This document shows positions 49,246-57,800 of a stretch of 64,000 bases of DNA, one piece after another. Location: positions 434,001-498,000 of the forward strand of contig NZ_AP019791.1 of assembly GCF_007164525.1 (NCBI RefSeq). Reading direction: 5' to 3'. A program made the position numbers and the translations under genes. This DNA comes from Rubrobacter xylanophilus (lineage in GTDB: Bacteria > Actinomycetota > Rubrobacteria > Rubrobacterales > Rubrobacteraceae). The notes under the pieces are model-generated. The model made no database searches. It had not been told where the DNA came from and worked only from the letters and a program-made list of their open reading frames with translations. The stretch's first letter is position 1. Each line of letters starts with the position of its first letter.

Positions 49246-49797
49246 TCACCCGTCGGGGCTCTTCCCGAAGATGTGGCGCCCTGCGGTGGCGGGGGCCTTC
49301 TTGCCGGTGGGCTTCTTCTTCTCCTTGATGGGGGGCTTCCTGCCCGCCGTGGAGAAAGGTATCTTGACCGCCGGTTTCGGGTCTATGGTCGGGTCCACGG
49401 CCTGCTCCCCGAATTGCCGGGCGAGGTCGAGCCGGTTGTACGCCTGTATCTCGAACTCCTCGGTGTGGTAGATGCAGTTCACCGGGCACACCTCGACGCA
49501 CAACGCGCAGTACATGCACCGCGAGTCGTCGATCATAAAGCCCATCGAGTACGGCCTGGGCTTGCCGGAGCCGTCGGCGTCGCGCCTGTCCTGCACTATG
49601 GTGATGCAGTGGTCGGGGCAGACCCGCATGCACTGCAGACAGGAGATGCAGCGGTCCATGTCCACCGTGAGCATCCCGCGCGTGCGCTCCGGCATCTCAC
49701 GCTTGTACTCGGGGTACTGGCGCGTGATCTTCTTCTCGAAGAGGTGCTTGAGGGTGATCCCCATGCCCTTCAGTATTCCCTGTCCGAGTTGAGGCAT
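49246..49797 (-). CDS. NuoI-like 2[4Fe-4S] ferredoxin protein
   Basis: This 183-residue protein has two classical cluster motifs, CISCLQCMRVCPDHCI and CMYCALCVEVCPVNCIYH, in the NuoI arrangement with an N-terminal GITLKHLFEKKITRQYPEY as in complex I NuoI. The C-terminal 60 residues are lysine- and proline-rich and probably flexible. The rest of complex I is not here, so it is a stand-alone relative. It is the first gene of the unit with the ferredoxin and the RnfC-like protein. Confidence 0.88.
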   Translation of the reverse strand: MPQLGQGILKGMGITLKHLFEKKITRQYPEYKREMPERTRGMLTVDMDRCISCLQCMRVCPDHCITIVQDRRDADGSGKPRPYSMGFMIDDSRCMYCALCVEVCPVNCIYHTEEFEIQAYNRLDLARQFGEQAVDPTIDPKPAVKIPFSTAGRKPPIKEKKKPTGKKAPATAGRHIFGKSPDG

Positions 49798-49930
49798 AGT
49801 GTTACAAACCTTTCTCCGCTACCGCACGCTCTCTACGTGTCCCACGCTCCGTGCTGAAACCTTGAACTCGCCGCCTCCCGGCTCTTGCGATCTTCATGGT
49901 CTTGCGCCGCAATCACCTGCCAAATAGACT

Positions 49931-49947
49931 ATCACAAAGCGTGTGGT
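49931..49947 (+). promoter_or_regulatory. Shared palindrome between the ferredoxin operon and the thioredoxin-fold gene
   Basis: ATCAC-AAAGCGT-GTGGT matches the ATTAC-N7-GTAAT form in seven of ten arm positions and keeps the AAA at the start of the spacer. The sites at 43364 and 49931 agree at 15 of 23 aligned positions. It lies 134 bases from the NuoI-like start (minus) and 106 bases from the gene at 50054 (plus), within a 256-base divergent gap that shows nothing else clear. Confidence 0.5.
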
Positions 49948-50053
49948 CATCGAGCGGTTTGGGGCGGCGTATGTCTTCCCGCGCCTCCGTCACCAGAGAC
50001 CGCGCGGCCTCAGAGGAACCATCACGGAGACGGGCTCTACGGATAGGAGTGTT

Positions 50054-50617
50054 ATGGCGCTCTTCAGGAAAAACGGATCGGCTGCACCACTGGGCTCCGG
50101 TGAGAAGGCTCCGAATTTCCAGCTCTCCTCGGCGCAGGGCGGAGTCTTCCGGCTGGACATGAGAACGGCGCACGGCCCGGTCGTTCTGGCCTTCGTGGAC
50201 GCCGGAAGCGAGGGGGACGGGCTGCTGCAGCTCCTGAAGGAGCACCAGACGGATTTCCAGCGCGCCGCGGTGGCCGAGCGCTTCCGCGCCAGGGAAAAGA
50301 GCAGGGCCTCCGGCGAGGCCTACCTCCGCATCGGCCCGACGGTGACCACAACGGTCGCGGCCATCGTGCGGGCGGAGTCGATGGAGCAGGTGAAGGAACT
50401 GCAGGAGCGGCTCCGGCTTCCGTACTACGTGCTGTGGGACGAGACGGACTGGGTCTCCGGGATGTACGGCGTCCCGAAGGGGAAGACCGCGGTCGCGCTC
50501 GTGCAGAGCGACAGAACCCTCAGATGGTTTCCGGAGGTCGTGGAGTCGCTGCAGGTGGAGCCGATACTGCAGGCGATCTTCCCGCCCCGGGAGGAGGAGC
50601 AAAGCTCCGGGGCGTAG
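50054..50617 (+). CDS. Thioredoxin-fold (AhpC/TSA-like) protein without cysteines
   Basis: This 187-residue protein begins like a peroxiredoxin: LGSGEKAPNFQLSSAQGGVF then GPVVLAFVDAGSEGDGLLQL where the catalytic cysteine (usually in TPxC) would be. GMYGVPKGKTAVALVQSD matches the later strand region. There is no cysteine anywhere, so it cannot act as a thiol peroxidase. It may be a binding or chaperone-like relative. The ATG follows AGGAG. A palindrome of the redox regulon is upstream. Confidence 0.72.
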   Translation: MALFRKNGSAAPLGSGEKAPNFQLSSAQGGVFRLDMRTAHGPVVLAFVDAGSEGDGLLQLLKEHQTDFQRAAVAERFRAREKSRASGEAYLRIGPTVTTTVAAIVRAESMEQVKELQERLRLPYYVLWDETDWVSGMYGVPKGKTAVALVQSDRTLRWFPEVVESLQVEPILQAIFPPREEEQSSGA

Positions 50618-50640
50618 TTCGGGAGCTTCGCCTCCGGGAT

Positions 50641-51321
50641 TCAGGGGATGCACCGCGCGATCAGCTCCCTCCTCTCCTCCTCTCCGGTGACCCTGTCTAG
50701 GGTGGGGTAGAGGATGTTGCGCTCCCGGTTGTCGTGGTGCTCGTGCAGCCGCTTGTACCAGTAGCCCCGGTCGAAGAGGTCTATGAGGTCCCGGCGGCGC
50801 TCGCCGGGGGCTTTCTCTTCGAGGCACGGGAGGGTCCGCCTGAAGTGCTCCAGGATCTGAAGCATCTTCCTGTGCTCGTTTATGTAGAGCTCGGGATCCC
50901 CACCGGGGATGCGGCCCGCCCGGGCGTAGACGGGCAGCAGGATCTCCTCCTCCACCCCGATGTGCCGCCGCTGGCCTTCGTACACGCGCTCGAGCAGCTC
51001 CGCCGCGAGCGGTGTGTTCTGCTCTAGCAACGCCTCCTGGTGGGAGAGAAAGAGCTCGTCCACCCATTCGTGCACGCCGGCGAGCGCGAGAAAGCTCTCC
51101 GGGGGCGGCTCCCCGAGGGACACCTCGGCGACGCGCCCTAGCTCGCCGAGCAGCCGTCCGGTCGGTACGCCCCTCTGCCGGGCGAACTGCTCGAGAGTAG
51201 TATCCTCCTCCTGAAGCTCTCCGGAAAACCCGTAGCGGGAGAGCACGAGCCCGGCCGCCGGGAACGACCGGATAAGCTCCCCGATCCGGGTGCGGGAACC
51301 TGCCGGAGGGCCGGGCGCCAC
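50641..51321 (-). CDS. Hemerythrin-like protein with degenerate DUF542 N-terminus
   Basis: This 226-residue protein resembles ScdA/RIC in layout. The N-terminus (IGELIRSFPAAGLVLSRYG) looks like DUF542 but lacks the CC pair. The hemerythrin part has histidines in LFLSHQEALLEQN, GQRRHIGVEEEILLP, YINEHRKMLQILEHF and LHEHHDNRERNILYP. It therefore probably keeps the di-iron site but not the cysteine chemistry. It is encoded three bases after the cupin gene, in the same operon. Confidence 0.82.
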   Translation of the reverse strand: MAPGPPAGSRTRIGELIRSFPAAGLVLSRYGFSGELQEEDTTLEQFARQRGVPTGRLLGELGRVAEVSLGEPPPESFLALAGVHEWVDELFLSHQEALLEQNTPLAAELLERVYEGQRRHIGVEEEILLPVYARAGRIPGGDPELYINEHRKMLQILEHFRRTLPCLEEKAPGERRRDLIDLFDRGYWYKRLHEHHDNRERNILYPTLDRVTGEEERRELIARCIP

Positions 51322-51324
51322 TGC

Positions 51325-51720
51325 TCAGGAGCCTCCTATGCCGGAGCGCGCCCCCGCAACGGTGAGCAGGCACAGCGCGTCCTCCAGCGCCTCCACCGAG
51401 TGCCTCACCCCGGCGTCGCAGGTGATCAGGACGCCCTCCCCGACCTCCGAGGCCTCCCCCGCCGCCTCGAACCTCACCCGTCCCTCCAGCACGGTGAGCC
51501 CGAAGGGTCCCGGCGCGGCGTGCTCGTTCAGCCTGTCCCCGGCCCCCATGGCCAGCAGCACCACGTTCATGCCCTCGCCCTTGCGCAGCGTTATGGCGTT
51601 GCGCCGCCGCTCCTCATACGTCCTCTCGGACCTCAGCCTGCGCCCCTCCTCGCCGAGGTCAAACCGCTGCACGCTGCCCCTCAGCGGGCGCTCGGAGCCC
51701 GGGTGCGGCCTCTTCTCCAT
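51325..51720 (-). CDS. Cupin-domain protein
   Basis: This 131-residue protein has a single cupin barrel: MNVVLLAMGAGDRLNEHAAPGPFGLTVLEG with cupin motif 1 reduced to one histidine, and VGEGVLITCDAGVRHSVEAL with the motif 2 histidine. Metal binding through two histidines is possible. The start is the ATG at 51720 after GAGGAGG; the longer frame crosses the shared palindrome. It is divergent from the CRP/FNR gene and co-directional with the hemerythrin gene. Confidence 0.8.
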   Translation of the reverse strand: MEKRPHPGSERPLRGSVQRFDLGEEGRRLRSERTYEERRRNAITLRKGEGMNVVLLAMGAGDRLNEHAAPGPFGLTVLEGRVRFEAAGEASEVGEGVLITCDAGVRHSVEALEDALCLLTVAGARSGIGGS

Positions 51721-51758
51721 CTCCTCGCCTCCTCTTTGGGGTCCGATGATCATTAAAT

Positions 51759-51775
51759 ATTACAAAACCAGTGAT
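51759..51775 (+). promoter_or_regulatory. Shared palindrome between cupin and CRP/FNR gene
   Basis: ATTAC-AAAACCA-GTGAT has nine of ten arm positions of the consensus. It is flanked by AATATTA (51756-51762) and TAATATT (51775-51781), a wider perfect repeat. It ends 14 bases before the regulator ATG at 51790 and stands 39 bases from the cupin start, so it could control both and give autoregulation. Confidence 0.65.
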
Positions 51776-51789
51776 AATATTGCAGGAAA

Positions 51790-52476
51790 ATGGCTCAAGA
51801 GGTTTTTACGGGTCAGTACTTCGGGCTTCCGGAGGGGTTACGTCGGGAGGCGTGTTTGAGGCTGCTGGAGGGTGCGGGCGCGCTGCGGGACGGCTCGCCG
51901 GGGATCCGGAGGTATACCGGGGGCGAGGCGCTCCCGCCCGTCGAGCGCGGGTGGGTGTGCATGCTCGTCGAGGGGTTCGTACGTGTCCGGGTTGGTTACA
52001 GGGGGTATGCGGGGCTGCGGCAGGCGACGCTGGCGCTCGCCGGGCCCTGGCAGCTGGTTTGGGCTGGGAGGGGCGATCTTCCCCCGGTCGAGGCGCTGAC
52101 GGGCTGCGCCGTGGCGCGGTTCCCCGAGGCCGCTCTCGGGGTTTCCGGCTCCGCGGGGGCGTTTCTGGACCTGCTGGAGGATCTCCTCGCCGCCTACGAG
52201 GGCGCGGCGTGGGCTCTTCTGCCCCGGAGGACGCGGGCGCGGCTGGCGAGGTTGCTGGTGCTGCTTGCCGGGAGGTTCGGCAGGGAGCTCCCCGGCGGGG
52301 CCGTCCTGGTGCCGCTCTCGCCGAGGAGGGCGGATCTGGCCGAGATGGCGGCAACCACTCGTGAGTCGATGACCCGGGCCGTTGCCGAGCTGGTGGAGCG
52401 GGGGACGCTCGAGGTCGGCGGCCGCGGCATCCTCATAGAGGACGCCGCGGAGCTGGCCGCGCTGACCGGCGACTGA
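51790..52476 (+). CDS. CRP/FNR-family transcriptional regulator
   Basis: This 228-residue regulator has an N-terminal cyclic-nucleotide-binding-like beta roll (residues 10-120, with PVERGWVCMLVEGFVRVRVG), a dimer helix and a C-terminal winged helix: LVPLSPRRADLAEMAATTRE and SMTRAVAELVERGTLEV. No cysteine cluster as in FNR and no clear cAMP motif is present. NO- or redox-sensing members (DNR, NnrR) have a similar plan. It sits under a copy of the shared palindrome and is surrounded by other copies, so it is my candidate for the regulon's controller. Confidence 0.85.
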   Translation: MAQEVFTGQYFGLPEGLRREACLRLLEGAGALRDGSPGIRRYTGGEALPPVERGWVCMLVEGFVRVRVGYRGYAGLRQATLALAGPWQLVWAGRGDLPPVEALTGCAVARFPEAALGVSGSAGAFLDLLEDLLAAYEGAAWALLPRRTRARLARLLVLLAGRFGRELPGGAVLVPLSPRRADLAEMAATTRESMTRAVAELVERGTLEVGGRGILIEDAAELAALTGD

Positions 52477-52488
52477 GGCCGGGGGAGA

Positions 52489-52878
52489 TCAGCCGGCCTC
52501 CGGCCAGGCCTCCAGGTTGCGGACGAAGCCCGGCGGGGAGAAGACGGCGAGCAGGTGCGCCTCCTCTTGGGAGGCGTTCCTCAGCGCCACGCGCTCTCCG
52601 ACCCCGATTAGCGCAACCGCGCCGGCCTCCAGCTCCTCTTCCTGATCTCCGCTCCGCATCAGAACCCGACCGCTCCGGACTACCACCATGGCCTCCGACT
52701 CGCCGTGGTCGTGCTCCGGCATGCCCCCTCCCGGCGGGAGCACGACCCGCGCCGCGGAGAGGTTCTCCCCCGCCACGAGCACCTCGACCCTCGGACCTCC
52801 CTCCACCGGGGCGGCCCTAAACACACCGGATCCCGCCCTTCCGAGCTTCACCTTCCACCTCCCTCTGTCGCGGAACAC
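52489..52878 (-). CDS. Cupin-domain protein
   Basis: This 129-residue cupin has motif 1 in PGGGMPEHDHGESEAMVVV (HxH and Glu) and motif 2 in VGERVALRNASQEEAHLLAV, where the histidine is shifted. A metal site like that of germin-type cupins is likely. The GTG follows AGGAGC. Its promoter holds a copy of the shared palindrome (52896-52912). The function is unknown; small cupins near denitrification and redox genes often bind iron or copper. Confidence 0.8.
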   Translation of the reverse strand: MFRDRGRWKVKLGRAGSGVFRAAPVEGGPRVEVLVAGENLSAARVVLPPGGGMPEHDHGESEAMVVVRSGRVLMRSGDQEEELEAGAVALIGVGERVALRNASQEEAHLLAVFSPPGFVRNLEAWPEAG

Positions 52879-52895
52879 AGAAGCTCCTAGAAATT

Positions 52896-52912
52896 ATCAC
52901 CGATATTGTAGG
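52896..52912 (-). promoter_or_regulatory. Shared palindrome upstream of the cupin
   Basis: On the minus strand this reads CCTAC-AATATCG-GTGAT, seven of ten arm positions of the consensus, with the flank ATAAT also found at the 51759 site. It is 18 bases upstream of the cupin GTG at 52878. Confidence 0.5.
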
Positions 52913-53008
52913 TGTTTTTGCAACCGGGGGTGGTGTGCGCCGTGATCGCGGTCAAGCCACCGGGGATCTTGCTGATGTGTCCTCTCTTACGGCCCCGTCT
53001 GGATTACT

Positions 53009-53025
53009 GTTACTCGTTGTGTAAT
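53009..53025 (-). promoter_or_regulatory. Shared palindrome upstream of the CopD-like gene
   Basis: On the plus strand this is GTTAC-TCGTTGT-GTAAT, nine of ten arm positions; on the minus strand ATTAC-ACAACGA-GTAAC. It lies 54 bases before the GTG at 53080. It agrees with the scdA site at 16 of 23 aligned positions. Confidence 0.6.
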
Positions 53026-53079
53026 ACTTGGTTTGCGTTTCTGGAGAGTAGCGGGCTGCAAGAGGAGGTGGCGGCTCTC

Positions 53080-53550
53080 GTGGAGGCTCTCGTTCACGTG
53101 GTACACGCGGTGCTGGCCGGGATGTGGCTCGGGGGGGTGGCGTTCACGACGCTTGTGGTCTCGCCCGCGCTCAAGGAGATGAAGTGGAGCGTGGCGGAGC
53201 GGATGTCGGTCCGTTCGGTTATCGGGAGGCACTACGCGCGGGTGGGGACGGTGAATCTGGTCTTGCTCGCCGGGTTTGCCGTTCTGGACGGGGTGTTCGG
53301 CGGGATCGAGGTGGTGCTGTACGTGGAGTACGTGCTCATCGTGGTGCTCTTCGGGCTCACTGCGGCGCACGGTGCCTACTTCGGGCGGCGTCTGCGGGAG
53401 CTTGCGGCGGCGGAGCGGGAGGCCCGGGATCAGGCTGAGGCCCGGGAGCGGGCCGGACGCCGGCGGGCGCTGCAGAGGGTCTCCTTCGGGGTCTCGATGG
53501 CCAACCTGGCGGTGAGCGCGGCGGTGGCGGTGCTCGCGGCGGGCTGGTAG
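53080..53550 (+). CDS. CopD/HemJ-like four-helix membrane protein
   Basis: This 156-residue protein has about four hydrophobic segments. The first, VHVVHAVLAGMWLGGVAFTT, has the histidine spacing and WxGG pattern of CopD and related heme- or copper-binding membrane proteins. A charged, Arg/Glu/Ala-rich coiled segment lies between the third and fourth helices. I set the start at the GTG at 53080, eleven bases after AGAGGAGG; the longer frame would cross the shared palindrome. The binding function is inferred. Confidence 0.7.
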   Translation: MEALVHVVHAVLAGMWLGGVAFTTLVVSPALKEMKWSVAERMSVRSVIGRHYARVGTVNLVLLAGFAVLDGVFGGIEVVLYVEYVLIVVLFGLTAAHGAYFGRRLRELAAAEREARDQAEARERAGRRRALQRVSFGVSMANLAVSAAVAVLAAGW

Positions 53551-53676
53551 GCGGAGAATGGTCAATCTTGATCAGGAAGATAGGGCGTTCTCCTCAGGAG
53601 GAGGGCGCTCCCCTGGTCTACCCTCCCTGCGAGGTCAAAAACCTTCCGGCCATCGAGGAACGGAGGAGGTGCGGGC

Positions 53677-54858
53677 GTGAATGGAGCCTACCGGGCGCTG
53701 GTGCTGTCCACCTTGTCCTTCGCCCTGTGCTTCTCCGTGTGGGGGCTCATAGCGCCGCTCGCGCCGCGTTTTCAAGATCTGTACGGGCTGTCGGACACCC
53801 AGATCAGCCTTGTCATCGCCACGCCCGTTCTGCTGGGTTCGCTCTTCAGGATACCGGCCGGCATCCTCGCCGACCGCTTCGGGGGGCGGCGGGTCTTCAC
53901 CGGCATGCTGCTCTTCCTCGTTCTGCCGGTCGTGCTGATCGGGTTTTTCGGCGGCTCCTTCTACGGGCTTCTGTTCTGGGGATTTCTGCTGGGTGTTGCG
54001 GGGAGCTCCTTCGCCGTGGGGGTGCCCTTCGTCTCGAAGTGGTTTCCGCCGGAGAGACAGGGAGTCGCGCTTGGGGTCTACGGTGTGGGCAACATCGGGT
54101 CGGCCCTCGCCGCCTACGCTGCGCCGGCCATAGCGGGAGCGTGGGGCTGGAGGTGGGCGTTCTGGGTGTTCGTCGTCCCGCTCCTGGCCATGGCCGCGAT
54201 GTTCTGGGCGGTGGGGCGGGACGCTCCGGGGAGCGGACCGTCGCCCTCGCTCGCCGAGGGGCTCGGGCTCTTCCGGGAGGAGCTCGGTCCGTGGGTTCTG
54301 AGCCTCTTCTACTTTCTCACCTTCGGGGGCTTTGTGGCGCTCGGGATCTACCTGCCCAAGCTGCTCGTGGACCTCTTCGGGCTCGGACAGACCGACGCCG
54401 GGCTGCGGGCGGCGGGCTTCGTGGTGCTGGCGACGCTGGCGCGGCCGGTGGGGGGCTGGCTCTCGGACAGGGTGGGCGGCGGGCCGCTGCTCGCCGTTGT
54501 CTTCGCGCTCTTGCCCCTCATGGCGCTCCTGCTCGCCTTCGGGGGCGAGATGGTTTCGTTCACCGTGGGGGCGCTCTCCAGCGCCGCGCTGCTGGGCGTG
54601 GGCAACGGGGCCATCTTCAAGCTCGTTGCGGCGCTCTACCCTGGCAGGACCGGGGGGGTCACCGGCCTGGTGGGCGCGGCGGGGGGGCTCGGGGGCTTCT
54701 TCCCGCCGCTGGTGATGGGGGTGGTCAGGGACCTCACCGGCTCCTACGCCCCGGGCTTCGTCCTGCTGGCGCTTTTTGCCGCGGGGTGCTTTGCGGTGAA
54801 CGCGGCTTGCATGCGGAGATGGAAGGCTCAGGGACAAGGCCGTACGGAAGGAGTGTGA
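53677..54858 (+). CDS. narK: Nitrate/nitrite transporter, NarK family
   Basis: This 393-residue MFS protein has twelve hydrophobic segments and the NNP-family signatures LFRIPAGILADRFGGRRV, GSSFAVGVPFVSKWFPPE, GVALGVYGVGNIGSALA and GVGNGAIFKLVAALYPGR. It imports nitrate or exchanges it for nitrite. The GTG follows GGAGGAGG. It is three bases from narG and so is part of the nitrate reductase operon. Confidence 0.92.
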   Translation: MNGAYRALVLSTLSFALCFSVWGLIAPLAPRFQDLYGLSDTQISLVIATPVLLGSLFRIPAGILADRFGGRRVFTGMLLFLVLPVVLIGFFGGSFYGLLFWGFLLGVAGSSFAVGVPFVSKWFPPERQGVALGVYGVGNIGSALAAYAAPAIAGAWGWRWAFWVFVVPLLAMAAMFWAVGRDAPGSGPSPSLAEGLGLFREELGPWVLSLFYFLTFGGFVALGIYLPKLLVDLFGLGQTDAGLRAAGFVVLATLARPVGGWLSDRVGGGPLLAVVFALLPLMALLLAFGGEMVSFTVGALSSAALLGVGNGAIFKLVAALYPGRTGGVTGLVGAAGGLGGFFPPLVMGVVRDLTGSYAPGFVLLALFAAGCFAVNAACMRRWKAQGQGRTEGV

Positions 54859-54861
54859 GCG

Positions 54862-57800
54862 GTGTCTGAACCCACCAACCCGCTGCTCAGGGGGATGCAG
54901 TACCTGGCGCGGACCGAGCGGCGTTCCGGGGGGCACGGAGAGCTCAGCGCCCGCGACAGAGAGTGGGAGGCCTCCTACCGCCAGCGGTGGCAGCACGACC
55001 GGGTCGTGCGCTCCACCCACGGCGTCAACTGCACCGGGTCGTGCTCATGGAAGATCTACGTCAAGGACGGGATCATCACCTGGGAGACCCAGCAGACCGA
55101 CTACCCCTCCAACGGCCCGGACATGCCCGAGTACGAGCCGCGGGGTTGCCCGCGGGGGGCCTCGTTCTCCTGGTACACCTACTCGCCCCTCAGGATCAAG
55201 TACCCTTACGTGCGCGGGGTGCTGCTCGAGATGTACCGCGAGGCCCTGCGGGAGAAAGGGGATCCGGTGGAGGCCTGGGCGAGCGTGGTCGAGGATCCTG
55301 AGAAGGCGCGGCGCTACAAGGCCGCGCGGGGCAAGGGCGGCCTCGAGCGGGCCTCCTGGGAGGAGGCCGCGGAGATAATCGCCGCAGCCCACGTCTACAC
55401 CATAAAGAAGTACGGGCCAGACCGGGTGGTGGGCTTCTCCCCGATCCCGGCGATGAGCATGGTCAGCTACTCCGGAGGGACGCGCTTTCTCTCGCTCATC
55501 GGCGGGGTCATCCCCAGCTTCTACGACTGGTACTCGGACTGGCCGCCGGCCTCCCCCCAGATCTGGGGGGACCAGACCGACGTGCCCGAGTCCGCCGACT
55601 GGTGGAACGCCTCCTACCTCATGATGTGGGGCTCCAACGTCCCCATCACCCGCACCCCGGACGCCCACTTCATGACCGAGGCCCGCTACAAGGGCCAGAA
55701 GGTGGTGGTCGTAAGCCCCGACTACTCGGACCACACCAAGTTCGCCGACCACTGGCTCCCGGTCCAGCCCGGCACGGACGGGGCGCTCGCGATGGCGATG
55801 GGGCACGTGATCCTCAAAGAGTTCTACGTCGAGCGGCAGGTTTCGTACTTCCGGCAGTACGCGAAGAAGTACACCGACCTCCCGATGCTCGTCGTGCTGC
55901 GCGAGCGGGAGGGGAGATCCCCCGTTCCAGACCGCTTCTTGCGAGCCTCGGATCTCGGCGATGGGTCGGAGAACGCCGAGTGGAAGACCGTTCTCCTGGA
56001 CGCGGCGAGCGGCGGGCCCGTGGTGCCCAACGGGTCGCTGGGCTTCCGCTACGGCGAGGAGGGGGAGGGGCGTTGGAACCTGGAGCTCGACGGGAACGAC
56101 CCCCTGCTCTCCCTGCTCGGCTCCCACGAGGAGCTCGTCGAGGTGGAGCTGCCGCGTTTCGACGGCGCCGGGGAGGGCGCGGCCACGCTGCGCCGGGGCG
56201 TGCCCGCCCGGCGCCTGGGCGGGCATCTCGTTACCACCGTCTACGATCTGCTGCTCGCCCAGTACGGGGTGTATCGCGAGGGCCTGCCCGGCGTGTGGCC
56301 CAGCGGCTACGACGACCCCGAGCCCTACACCCCCGCGTGGCAGCAGGAGATCACCGGGGTGGATGCGGGAAGGGCGGCCCGCATCGGGCGCGAGTTCGCC
56401 CGCAACGCCGAGCGCACAAACGGGCGCTCGATGATCATCATGGGGGCGGGCACCAACCACTGGTACCACTCCGACCAGATATATAGGGCCATGCTCGTGC
56501 TCGTGCTGTTGTGCGGTTGTCAGGGCAGGAACGGGGGCGGCTGGGCGCACTACGTCGGTCAGGAGAAGGTGCGGCCCATAACCGGTTGGTCCACCATAGC
56601 CTTCGCGCTGGATTGGAACCGCCCGCCGCGGCACATGGCCGGGACCACCCTCTGGTATCTCGCGACCGAGCAGTGGCGCTACGAGCACATGGGCGCGGAC
56701 GAGCTCGCCGCCCCGACCGGGAAGGGGCGGCTCGCGGGGATGCACTTCGCCGACTGCGTAGCGCTCTCCGCCCGGCTGGGCTGGCAGCCCTCCTACCCCA
56801 CCTTCGACCGCAACCCCCTCGAGATAGCCGAGGCGGCGGAGAGGGAGGGTGTGAGCGTCGAGGAGTACGTCCTACGGGAGCTCCGGGAGGGGCGTCTCCG
56901 CTTCGCCTGCGAGGATCCGGGCGCGCCCGAGAACTTCCCGCGCGTCCTCACCCTGTGGCGCTCCAACCTGCTCGGTTCCTCCGGCAAGGGCCACGAGTAT
57001 TTCCTCAGGCACCTGCTCGGGGTACCGGATGCGGCGGTGCGCAACGAAGAGACCCCCGAGGGGCTGCGCCCGAAGGAGGTCGTGTGGCGCGAGCGGGCGG
57101 CGGAGGGCAAGCTCGACCTGCTCACCACGCTGGACTTCCGCAAGAACGGCTCCTCCATCTACTCGGACATCGTGCTCCCGGCCGCCACGTGGTACGAGAA
57201 GCACGACCTCTCCTCGACCGATTTGCACCCCTTCGTGCACCCCTTCAACCCCGCCATCACGCCGCCTTGGGAGGCGAAGAGCGACTGGGAGATCTTCAAG
57301 CTAATCGCCCGGGTCTTCTCCAGTCTCGCGAAAGAGCACCTCGGCACCAGGAAAGACGTCGTCGCCGCGCCGCTGCTGCACGACACGCCGGACGAGATCT
57401 CCCAGCCCTTCGGGGAGGTGCGTGACTGGAAAAAAGGCGAGTGCGAGCCCGTCCCCGGCCGGACGATGCCCAAGCTCATAACCGTCGAGCGCGACTACGG
57501 GGCGGTCGCCGAGAAGATGACCGCGCTCGGGCCGCTCGTGGAGGAGCTCGGCGTCGGGGTCAAGGGGGTCTCCTGGAGGACCGTTCCCGAGGTGGAGGAG
57601 ATGAGGGCCAAGAACGGCGCCGTGCGCGAAGGGGCCGCGGCCGGCCGGCCCGTGATGGAGCGCGACGACCAGGTCTGCGAGGCCATCCTCGCCCTCTCCG
57701 GGACCACCAACGGGCGCCTCGCCGTCGAGGGCTTCAAGATGCTCGAGCGGCGCACCGGTCGGCGGCTCGTCGACCTCGCCGAGGAGCGGGGAGACGACAG

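Noticed and set aside
52912-53080. Longer N-terminus for the CopD-like protein
   Set aside because: It would cross the shared palindrome, and a better ribosome-binding site precedes the GTG at 53080.
53560-53580. FNR-like box TCAATCTTGATCA upstream of narK
   Set aside because: Half-sites are in the wrong order and spacing for TTGAT-N4-ATCAA, and it does not match the local ATTAC-N7-GTAAT form.
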